Origin: Dehalococcoidales bacterium
Lineage (GTDB): Bacteria; Chloroflexota; Dehalococcoidia; Dehalococcoidales; UBA5627
DNA length: 12,004 nt
Direction of reading: 5' to 3'
Assembly (NCBI GenBank): GCA_012520835.1
Contig: JAAYNN010000062.1
Span: 1-12,004 of the forward strand
A program made the position numbers and the translations under genes. Below, one piece after another: positions 5,802 to 12,004 of the stretch (positions are counted from its first letter, which is position 1; every line of letters begins with the position of its first letter). Under the pieces are notes generated by a model. The model worked only from the letters and a program-made list of their open reading frames with translations. It was not told the origin of the DNA and searched no databases.

Positions 5802-7031
5802 ATGAAACGTAAAGCAATTGTTACGGCATTGATACTTATAATGAGCCTGCTATCCGGAGCCTGTCAGCAACCGGATGATTTTAATCGCACGTTAAATAAA
5901 ATAGTCAATCCCTATCGCTTCAGTATAGTCGAATGGGAAATGAAAACTCTAACTTATGAACTGGAAAGGGTTTTATTCAACAGCAGGAAATACACGACTC
6001 GGGATTCACCTGTCGTCGTCAACTATTTTAAACTGCTCGAAGATATCTCGAAACTGGAATTACAGATATCCTACTATTGGGATACTATTGATAAGCAAGA
6101 ACTTGCTGCTTTGCAAAGCCAGCTTGAAGACTTAAAGCAGCAAAGCAACTATCTTAAAAACGAAGTCGAAGGCATCCTTGAACTGCAAATCAGATATGCA
6201 TTAAATCACCTCGATTTGTACTGGTATAACGATATAATCGGTAGAAATATATCTTTCCCTCCGGTTAATTTTTCGCTTGAATCACCACCTCACCTGCTGA
6301 TAATATCCCCAAGAGACAGCATTCATAGAATGAAGGAAATAATCCTGATACAGGATCTATCGCTCGATGAAATCCATTACATAGAAACGGAAATAGATAA
6401 TCTCGGATATTCGTCTATCGTATTAGAACTCGGGGGAATGGCAACTTTTCCGGCCTTCGTTAACAATAATGCCGGATTGGAATACGTCATCAGTACTGCC
6501 GTTGAGGAGTGGTTTCATCAATACTTTTTCTTTAAACCGTCAGGGTTTTTATATGCCCTTAACCTGCTTGAAATCTATAAAGACAACGATATTGCTACTA
6601 TCAATGAAACAATAGCCGGAATTGTCAGCGATGAAATTGCTGCGATGGTATATAACAAATACTATGCCTCATATTATAAAAACATTGCCTGTGAATATTT
6701 GACTAGCAACAGTTTCGATTTTTATGAAGAGATGAGAAATATTCGCATAACAGTCGATAACTATCTTGCTAATGGAGAGATTGAACTGGCTGAAGCCTTT
6801 ATGGAAGAGAAACGGTTGTATATCCTGTCGCATGGCTACTATGTCAGGCGGCTGAACCAGGCTTATTTCGCTTTTTACGGGACTTATGCCAGCAGTCCGT
6901 CCTCGGTAAATCCGATAGGGGAAATGTTGCGAAATTTAAGAGGAAAGAGCGCCAATATAGCCGATTATATTAAAATAACCGGTGCCATTAAAAATATTAA
7001 TGATTTACAAAGCCTTGCAGACCTGTATTAA
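5802..7031 (+). CDS. Lipoprotein with a degenerate gluzincin-like metalloprotease motif
   Basis: I do not recognise a named gene. The N-terminus (KRK, a hydrophobic stretch, then LLSGAC) looks like a lipoprotein signal with Cys21 as the lipidated residue; the -3 position is Ser rather than the usual Leu, so the lipobox is imperfect. Residues about 75-130 are helical and may form a coiled coil. At 235-239 lies EEWFH, resembling HExxH with the first His replaced by Glu. It is followed 30 residues later by NETIAGIVSDE (268-278), which resembles the third-ligand helix of gluzincins. The C-terminal part has an aromatic-rich stretch LNQAYFAFYG (351-360). It is probably anchored outside the membrane; protease activity is uncertain because of the substituted ligand. 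The ATG follows a poorly spaced GAGG (5784-5787). A TATAAT at 5728-5733 lacks a good -35. Confidence 0.75.
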   Translation: MKRKAIVTALILIMSLLSGACQQPDDFNRTLNKIVNPYRFSIVEWEMKTLTYELERVLFNSRKYTTRDSPVVVNYFKLLEDISKLELQISYYWDTIDKQELAALQSQLEDLKQQSNYLKNEVEGILELQIRYALNHLDLYWYNDIIGRNISFPPVNFSLESPPHLLIISPRDSIHRMKEIILIQDLSLDEIHYIETEIDNLGYSSIVLELGGMATFPAFVNNNAGLEYVISTAVEEWFHQYFFFKPSGFLYALNLLEIYKDNDIATINETIAGIVSDEIAAMVYNKYYASYYKNIACEYLTSNSFDFYEEMRNIRITVDNYLANGEIELAEAFMEEKRLYILSHGYYVRRLNQAYFAFYGTYASSPSSVNPIGEMLRNLRGKSANIADYIKITGAIKNINDLQSLADLY

Positions 7032-7156
7032 CTTAGAGGTTAATCATGTATATTAAAGTGCTGATTTGTTGGTTAGTAGACTCTTTTATGATAAACTATA
7101 TTAAAATATATAAGACTTAAATTGAATGTTATTCCCGAATTTTCAGGAGGGATGTA

Positions 7157-8326
7157 ATGAAGTTACTCGTTATTGGATGCGGACAGTGTGGAGGCAGAAT
7201 AGCAGATGAATTTGCCCGCCTTGGTAAGGTTGCCCGTTCACAGCGTGGTGTAGATATACTGACCAATATTCTTGCCGTTAATACCGATGTTGCAGACCTG
7301 AGTGGTCTGGTTAATATTAAATCCGATTATCGCCATAGGATACTGATCGGAGCCAATAAAACTGGCGGCCATGGTGTAGGCAAATTAAATGAGGTTGGAG
7401 CTGAAATAGCCAGCGAAGACGGTGATAAAGTAATTGAAAGCATCAGGGCTACTGAAAAATTGGCGGAAACCGATGCCTTTTTACTTGCAGCCTCGGCAGC
7501 GGGCGGTACCGGTTCAGGTGCTATATCTGTATTGACACATTTAATCAAGGAAAGATACGATAAACCTGTCTATAATATGGTAGTTTTACCATTTCAATAC
7601 GAGGAACTGACGGAAGGCAGATCTATCTACAATGTCGGGACATGTCTTAAATCGATCTATCTGGTAGCTGATGCCATATTTTTAGTAGATAACCAGCGAT
7701 TTGTCAGGAAGAATGCTTCCTTGCAAAACAACCTCTCGAAAATAAACTACATGGCGGTCAGGCCTTTTTATAACCTGCTGTGCGCCGGTGAGGAAACCGT
7801 TCCCAGGTATATCGGCTCAAAAGTTCTCGATGCCGGAGATATCATACAGACTTTATCCGGATGGACTGTCATCGGATATGGCAAGGAAGAAATATCCAGG
7901 AAAGCAGGTTTCGGTAAAAGCAGCGATTTCAGGGATAAGGATGCCCAGACCGAACAGGGCACAAAAGCCATGACTGAAGCACTCGGAGAGCTTTCTTTAA
8001 AATGCAATCCGAATAACGCCAGAAGGGCATTATATCTGGCAACAGGGCCTCATGAGGCTATGAGTATGGATCTCATAAAAGAGTTATCGGGCGCCCTGAA
8101 AGGCATGGCAACCGAAGCAATCATCAGGAGCGGGGATTACCCCCGTGGAAAAGGAATGATAGACATCACTGTTATTCTTTCCGAACTGGTCAATTCCAAG
8201 AAGGTGGTCGATTACTTTGCCAGAACAATCGAATACATCGCCGCCTCGAAGAAAAGACAGGGCGGCATCGACTGGGACCACAGGGGAATCGAGGAATCCT
8301 TCAAAGACATCCCATCCCTGTTCTAA
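7157..8326 (+). CDS. Tubulin/FtsZ-superfamily GTPase
   Basis: This 389-residue protein has the tubulin/FtsZ fold. GCGQCGGR (7-14) is the T1-type nucleotide loop and NTD lies at 42-44. The tubulin signature GGTGSG is at 116-121, and LDAGD (224-228) aligns with the FtsZ T7 loop DFAD, so both acidic residues that activate the neighbouring subunit's GTP appear present (D225, D228). It should therefore polymerise and hydrolyse GTP. Overall it resembles the FtsZ-like proteins of archaea and Chloroflexota more than cell-division FtsZ, but its last residues DIPSLF resemble the FtsZ C-terminal peptide. An excellent AGGAGG (7145-7150) precedes the ATG. Neighbours are a lipoprotein upstream and a giant helical-repeat protein convergent downstream, with no fts or mur genes. 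A role in shape, segregation or division is possible; which one cannot be told from the sequence. Confidence 0.88.
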   Translation: MKLLVIGCGQCGGRIADEFARLGKVARSQRGVDILTNILAVNTDVADLSGLVNIKSDYRHRILIGANKTGGHGVGKLNEVGAEIASEDGDKVIESIRATEKLAETDAFLLAASAAGGTGSGAISVLTHLIKERYDKPVYNMVVLPFQYEELTEGRSIYNVGTCLKSIYLVADAIFLVDNQRFVRKNASLQNNLSKINYMAVRPFYNLLCAGEETVPRYIGSKVLDAGDIIQTLSGWTVIGYGKEEISRKAGFGKSSDFRDKDAQTEQGTKAMTEALGELSLKCNPNNARRALYLATGPHEAMSMDLIKELSGALKGMATEAIIRSGDYPRGKGMIDITVILSELVNSKKVVDYFARTIEYIAASKKRQGGIDWDHRGIEESFKDIPSLF

Positions 8327-8351
8327 AATAAAATCGTTTAATTTTGTAAAT

Positions 8352-8382
8352 TTAATGCCTTATCTTTTCGATAAGGCATTAA
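8352..8382. terminator. Strong hairpin between convergent genes
   Basis: A perfect 13-bp stem (8352-8364 and 8370-8382, core AATGCCTTATC/GATAAGGCATT) with loop TTTTC sits between the convergent GTPase and repeat-protein genes. U-tracts are imperfect on both sides (TTGTATCTTG on plus, AAATTTAC on minus), so it may work as a moderate terminator or as a 3'-end-stabilising hairpin for both transcripts. Confidence 0.7.
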
Positions 8383-8428
8383 TTGTATCTTGAGCAATTC
8401 AACCCACCGGCGAAAATATGGTGAGAAA

Positions 8429-10099
8429 TTAATAATCCTCTTCGGTATCAGCAAGCAGCATTTTGGTCAGGGAATCCATGCGATCCCTGGTTTTTTCTTT
8501 GAATTCTTTGCCGGGTGCTTTAGGTTCAGGCACTTCGCTGATAGAGGTTTTCTCGTCAACAACTTTTTCATCCTCTTCACCGGTTGAATCTGTCTCCTCT
8601 AAAGTACTTGACTCCAGCGATTTTCTTTTACTCAAAGCGGATTCTATGACTATTTCCTGGGGAGATTTCTGCATAAAATCGGATGTTTGTTTTACAACCT
8701 GTTTGGCATATTCACTTGTTTCGCCAGTATCGCTCAATAACTCGGTAAACACCTTGACCCACCATTCACCGGCTTCACTGGCAGCTTTTTTAGAAGCTTC
8801 AGCGGCTTCTTTAGAAGCTTTAACGGCTTCGTTGGCGGCCTCTTTCGATAACCTGCTTAATTCTTCAGCTTTTACAATCGCTTCCTGAGCTTCAAGCTGT
8901 GTTTTTTCAGCTATTTTTTGCGCAGAAAGCGCAGTTTCTTCAGCTTTTTTAATCGCTTCCTTAGAATGGTTAATCCATTCTTCAATCTTAGATTTGGCCG
9001 ATTCGCTTATAATTGTTATCATGTCAACGGATTTCTTTGACTCATCAATTGAGATATCGGCAGTTTCAGTTACATTTTTAGCGGATTGTTCTGCGCTGAG
9101 CAACGCTTCATCCGTCTTTGTTTTGATTTCTTTCGCTGTATACTCAGACTGTTGCGCGACCTCGTTAACCCTATCTATTGCGGTTTTAGATATTTCCAGG
9201 GCCTCTTCCGATAATTGCATGGCCCTTTTTCCGGTCTCATCCGCTTTTGCTATTGATTCCTGCGAATTTGCCAGTGCAGTTTCAGCCGTTGTCCTGGCCC
9301 AGTTATTAGATTCCTCGGCAGCTCTTATCGCTTCCTGGAAAGCCTGTTGATAAGCCCTGTTGGTTTCCTCGGCCTTTTTTTGGGCATTTTCCGCTTTTTC
9401 TACAGCTTCCTGAGATGCCTTCATGGCTTCCTGGTCTATTATTTTACTGGCTTTTTCAACCTCTGCAGACTTTTTTACAGCTTCGTTAGACAAACGCATA
9501 GCTTCATCTGCATTGTGTTTTACATTATTTTCTGTTTGTTCCGCGGCAACCATTGCTTCCTGCGCCACTTTAATGGCGGCAGCTGACATTTCCTCAGTTG
9601 ATTTGACCGTTTTTTCATTCTTTTTTAATGCCCGGTTAGCTTCCTTGATTGCTTCCTTGACAGCATCCCTGGATTCTTTTACCGTTTTATCGGATTCAGC
9701 GACTATTTCACGCGATGAGGTTACAGCTTCTTCCGCGGTATCTTTTGCCCACTTCGCTTTTTCCTCCGCCTCGGCTATTGCTTTTTCAAATGCCTGTTTA
9801 TATTCACGTGCGTTGCTTTCTGCCTCTTTGGTTATTCTGGACGCTCTTTGAATTGCATCCTTGGACGCTTTTACGGCTGCTTCAGCTGCTTTCTTACTGG
9901 TCCGGCTGATTTCTTTAGCCTGTTCGATGATATCCATCGCCATTTTTATGGCATCATCGGCCGAAAGTATGGCTGACCTTTCTGCCCGGGAAGCCTCGTT
10001 TGCCTGTTGTTTTAAGCGTTCAACATCATTTTCTATTTTCTTCAGGTCTTCAGAAGTAGTATCATTGTTTTCTTCAGATTTGTTTATATAATCGCTCAT
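8429..10099 (-). CDS. Long alpha-helical rod protein with seventeen 25-residue repeats
   Basis: This 556-residue protein is rich in Ala, Glu, Lys and Ser, has no Cys, Pro or signal peptide in its central part, and is presumably cytoplasmic. Residues 1-30 are polar with a short helix. Residues 31-455 form 17 consecutive 25-residue units with no insertion or deletion; each starts around x-Ala-(Ile/Val/Leu) and often ends in Glu-Ala-Val-Lys-Ala-Ser. Apolar positions fall with spacings 3-4-3-4-4-3-4, i.e. two heptads plus one hendecad. The array ends at Trp446-Trp447. A tail of about 100 residues (456-556) is acidic, contains prolines at 524-529 and finishes in a short amphipathic stretch (DSLTKMLLADTEEDY). 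AGGGG lies 9 bases before the ATG. I know no named family for it. The GTPase gene is convergent next to it; a cytoskeletal or scaffold role is inference. Confidence 0.85.
   Translation of the reverse strand: MSDYINKSEENNDTTSEDLKKIENDVERLKQQANEASRAERSAILSADDAIKMAMDIIEQAKEISRTSKKAAEAAVKASKDAIQRASRITKEAESNAREYKQAFEKAIAEAEEKAKWAKDTAEEAVTSSREIVAESDKTVKESRDAVKEAIKEANRALKKNEKTVKSTEEMSAAAIKVAQEAMVAAEQTENNVKHNADEAMRLSNEAVKKSAEVEKASKIIDQEAMKASQEAVEKAENAQKKAEETNRAYQQAFQEAIRAAEESNNWARTTAETALANSQESIAKADETGKRAMQLSEEALEISKTAIDRVNEVAQQSEYTAKEIKTKTDEALLSAEQSAKNVTETADISIDESKKSVDMITIISESAKSKIEEWINHSKEAIKKAEETALSAQKIAEKTQLEAQEAIVKAEELSRLSKEAANEAVKASKEAAEASKKAASEAGEWWVKVFTELLSDTGETSEYAKQVVKQTSDFMQKSPQEIVIESALSKRKSLESSTLEETDSTGEEDEKVVDEKTSISEVPEPKAPGKEFKEKTRDRMDSLTKMLLADTEEDY
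8735..10009 (-). repeat. Seventeen in-frame tandem 75-bp coding repeats
   Basis: The codons for residues 31-455 divide into 17 units of exactly 75 bp. DNA identity between units is low, so the duplication is old and held by protein-level selection. Units 56-130 apart are not equally alike: residues 99-119 and 249-269 match best (YKQAFEKAI against YQQAFQEAI, with Trp at 117 and 267). This indicates a secondary 150-residue period of six units. Confidence 0.75.
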
Positions 10100-10122
10100 A
10101 GATGTGCACCCCTGTCTATTCT

Positions 10123-10150
10123 ATAATATGAACATTTGCATAATCAACAA
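10123..10150 (-). promoter_or_regulatory. Possible promoter of the helical-repeat gene
   Basis: On the minus strand, -35 TTGTTG (10145-10150) and -10 TATTAT (10123-10128) are separated by 16 bp, 24 bases before the start codon. TTGATT with TATAGA is an overlapping alternative, also 16 bp apart. It lies back to back with the tRNA-Lys promoter. Confidence 0.45.
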
Positions 10151-10162
10151 GCAATAATCGAT

Positions 10163-10192
10163 TTGATAATAACTATCGATTACTGATAAAAT
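10163..10192 (+). promoter_or_regulatory. Promoter of tRNA-Lys
   Basis: -35 TTGATA (10163-10168) and -10 TAAAAT (10187-10192) are separated by 18 bp, 27 bases before the tRNA. ATCGATT occurs twice here (10157-10163 and 10175-10181), flanking the -35; its meaning is unknown. Confidence 0.5.
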
Positions 10193-10219
10193 AGCTACGA
10201 TTAATAAATCAATTCACAT

Positions 10220-10292
<73 letters not shown>

Positions 10293-10321
10293 CTTTTAAG
10301 GTGCTCATTTTTTATTTCCGG

Positions 10322-10951
10322 CTAATTCAGCAACTGATTCTGCACTGCATAACGAATCAATTCAGCGCTATTCTTTAACTGCATCTTCTTTAGTATTCTA
10401 TTACGATAGGTATTAATGGTTTTCACGCTTAAATTCAGCTCGGCGGCTATTTCAGTCGCTGTCTTGCCGGATGCAATATAACGCATCACCTGGTCTTCAC
10501 GGTCAGATAATAATTCATGTGGCAATTTGGGAGCCCCTTTATTCAAATGACTGGCCAGTTTATCCGCCAGTGTGGGGCTGACATACTTTTTCCCTGAAAG
10601 AATTCTTTCGACAGCCAGAGTCAATTCATCCGAAGCCGTATCCTTGGTTAAATAACCGGATGCACCTGCTTTTAAGCAGCGCATGGCGTATTGGTCCTCC
10701 GGATAGATGCTGATTATCAGTACAGGCAATGTTTTATTGAATTTTCGTATTTCCTTCAGAACCTCAAGTCCGTTCATGCCGGGCATGGCGATGTCGAGCA
10801 ATACGATATCGTATTGCTCATTATTTATTTTATCCAGAGCCTCCGCTCCGTTAGCAGCTTCATCAACAATAATCGAGTCAAAAGTTTCCCGCAGCAGTTG
10901 TTTTAGTCCCTGTCTTACAATTGGATGGTCATCAGTTATCAGGACTTTCAT
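10322..10951 (-). CDS. NarL/LuxR-family response regulator
   Basis: This 209-residue cytoplasmic transcription regulator is phosphorylated by a partner histidine kinase. The receiver domain (1-120) has the acidic pair D7-D8, the phospho-acceptor D53 in DIVLLDIAMPGMNG, the switch Ser81 and the conserved Lys103. A linker follows, then a LuxR-type helix-turn-helix at about 145-205 (LSDREDQVMRYIASGKT; recognition helix near LSVKTINTYRNRILKKM). All key residues are present. Its ATG lies inside the end of the kinase gene, an overlap of 20 bases, so the two are co-transcribed and translationally coupled. The targets cannot be read from the sequence. No terminator is visible before the convergent tRNA-Lys. 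Confidence 0.93.
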   Translation of the reverse strand: MKVLITDDHPIVRQGLKQLLRETFDSIIVDEAANGAEALDKINNEQYDIVLLDIAMPGMNGLEVLKEIRKFNKTLPVLIISIYPEDQYAMRCLKAGASGYLTKDTASDELTLAVERILSGKKYVSPTLADKLASHLNKGAPKLPHELLSDREDQVMRYIASGKTATEIAAELNLSVKTINTYRNRILKKMQLKNSAELIRYAVQNQLLN

Positions 10952-12004
10952 AACTTCTTAACACCCCCTTCTTATTTAATGGAATGCATACTGTAACATG
11001 TGTTCCTTCAGCAGGGATACCGATTATGGTTACAGTTCCTCCCCAGTATTGCACTCTTTCCCTCACACCTACTAATCCAAGAGAATGTGGTTCGTTGATT
11101 TTCTCTTCTGTTATGCCTTTACCGTTGTCATTGACAATCAGTGTTACTTTCTTACCCTGTTTTTTCAGGCTGATATCGACTTTTGTAGCTTCGGCATGCT
11201 TGAAAACGTTTGTTAAAAGCTCCTGGAACACACTGAACAATGTGATCGCCAGTTCCTGTTCAATTGCAAATTTAGCGGGGATGGAGGTAACACTACACTT
11301 TATTCCGGTAAGCTTATAAAATTCCTCAGTTTGCCATTCTATCGCCGCTAAAAGCCCTAATTCATATAACAGCCCGGGCCTTAATTCGGCAGAAACACTC
11401 TTAACGATTTGAATCGACATATCGACCAGTTTGAGAATTTCTGCCATCTTTTTATCAGGGATTTCATTATGGTGCAGAACTTGTTTTTGCAGCCATGATA
11501 AATCAATCTTGACTGCTGTTAATAATTGCCCGAGTTCCTCGTGGATTCTATGGGCAATATCTTTTCTTTCTTCTTCACGGATATACTGCAGATGTACAGA
11601 TAGGGCGCGCAATTGTTTTTGTGATTCCCTGAGTTTTTGTTCAACCTGTTTACGTTGTGTAATATCTCTAATCACAGCAACTGAACCGTTGAATTCGTCG
11701 TCGATAAACATCGGGGATAACTTAACATTTATCCATTTCTTTTTCCCGTTTGCATCCCTCGAAAATTCATAATCGGCGACAATGCCTTTCATGTTTTGTT
11801 CAAAAGCTGCCGAAAATAATTTATCAACGCGTGCCGGCATCACTTCCGAATGTTTTTTACCGATGAAATCACCCTTAGGTTCGTAAATATGTTTTGCCGG
11901 CTCGGGATGACATGAAACGAATTTTCCTTCTCTATCAAAAACATAAACCCAGTCATCGATTGACGATAAGACGCTCTGCAAACGGCTCTCGGATTCCTTA
12001 ATGG
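10932..12004 (-). CDS. PAS-domain sensor histidine kinase (HisKA_3/NarX-DegS type), 5' end outside window
   Basis: The frame runs from the right edge without a stop, so the N-terminus is missing. A TTG at 11981 lies within the PAS domain and is not a real start, because IKESESRLQSVLSSIDDW reads straight through it. Visible parts are a PAS domain (from about WVYVFDREGKF to VAVIRDITQRK), a short coiled linker, and the HisKA_3 dimerisation domain EEERKDIAHRIHEELGQ with its phospho-acceptor His (the H of IHEEL). A HATPase domain follows, with N-box LLTNVFKHAEA, G1 DNGKGI and G2 SLGLVGVRERV. It pairs with the overlapping response regulator. No membrane segment is seen in the visible part, and the PAS ligand is unknown. 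The Cys in FVSCHPEP alone does not indicate a metal or heme site. Confidence 0.92.
   Translation of the reverse strand, partial: IKESESRLQSVLSSIDDWVYVFDREGKFVSCHPEPAKHIYEPKGDFIGKKHSEVMPARVDKLFSAAFEQNMKGIVADYEFSRDANGKKKWINVKLSPMFIDDEFNGSVAVIRDITQRKQVEQKLRESQKQLRALSVHLQYIREEERKDIAHRIHEELGQLLTAVKIDLSWLQKQVLHHNEIPDKKMAEILKLVDMSIQIVKSVSAELRPGLLYELGLLAAIEWQTEEFYKLTGIKCSVTSIPAKFAIEQELAITLFSVFQELLTNVFKHAEATKVDISLKKQGKKVTLIVNDNGKGITEEKINEPHSLGLVGVRERVQYWGGTVTIIGIPAEGTHVTVCIPLNKKGVLRSYESPDN

Noticed and set aside
8463..9851. Several plus-strand open frames of 118-142 codons, rich in Ser and Ala
   Set aside because: They are antisense shadows of the 75-bp coding repeats; the repetitive composition keeps the complementary frames open, and no ribosome-binding sites are seen.
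8735..10009. CRISPR array or DNA satellite
   Set aside because: The 75-bp periodicity is coding, continuous without spacers and poorly conserved at DNA level, so it reflects protein repeats.

Overview
The window looks like chromosomal DNA from a strict anaerobe with moderate to low GC, most probably a Chloroflexota bacterium of the Dehalococcoidia type. This is an inference. It rests on the four-subunit pyruvate:ferredoxin oxidoreductase, the tubulin/FtsZ-like protein, the PAS/HisKA_3 sensor kinase with its LuxR-type regulator, and a lipoprotein whose motif style I associate with that phylum. The three tRNA genes do not encode CCA. Nothing in the window looks mobile: no transposase, integrase, phage gene or CRISPR array.

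Left part (1-1290). A partial multi-zinc-ribbon protein (minus) is divergent from a short ModE-type regulator that has only its DNA-binding domain (plus). A near-identical pair of 15-bp boxes, 21 bp apart, overlaps the regulator's predicted -10 and looks like its own operator. A bidirectional terminator separates the regulator from tRNA-Pro(TGG), which has its own promoter.

Centre left (1243-4824). A tightly coupled minus-strand operon runs in the order porG, porD, porA, porB and a ferredoxin/zinc-ribbon protein. The junctions overlap or nearly touch, two of them as TAATG. It encodes pyruvate:ferredoxin oxidoreductase (gamma, delta, alpha and beta subunits), which links pyruvate and acetyl-CoA to reduced ferredoxin, plus a probable dedicated electron carrier. 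tRNA-Arg(CCG) lies directly upstream on the same strand. The only good promoter I see is in front of that tRNA, so the tRNA and the operon may share a transcript.

Centre (4882-8382). A short J-domain protein (minus) is divergent from a lipoprotein with a degenerate gluzincin-like metalloprotease motif (plus). Next is a tubulin/FtsZ-fold GTPase (plus) with intact GTP-binding and T7-loop residues and an FtsZ-tail-like C-terminus. A strong hairpin closes this block.

Right part (8429-12004). A 556-residue alanine/glutamate/lysine-rich protein (minus) is convergent with the GTPase. It contains 17 consecutive 25-residue repeats without any insertion or deletion and is predicted to form a long, nearly straight helical rod. 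I consider it the most striking object here. A tRNA-Lys(CTT) gene follows, then a response regulator and its overlapping, 5'-truncated histidine kinase partner. The GTPase and the rod protein side by side suggest a cytoskeletal or cell-organisation pair, but only proximity supports that.
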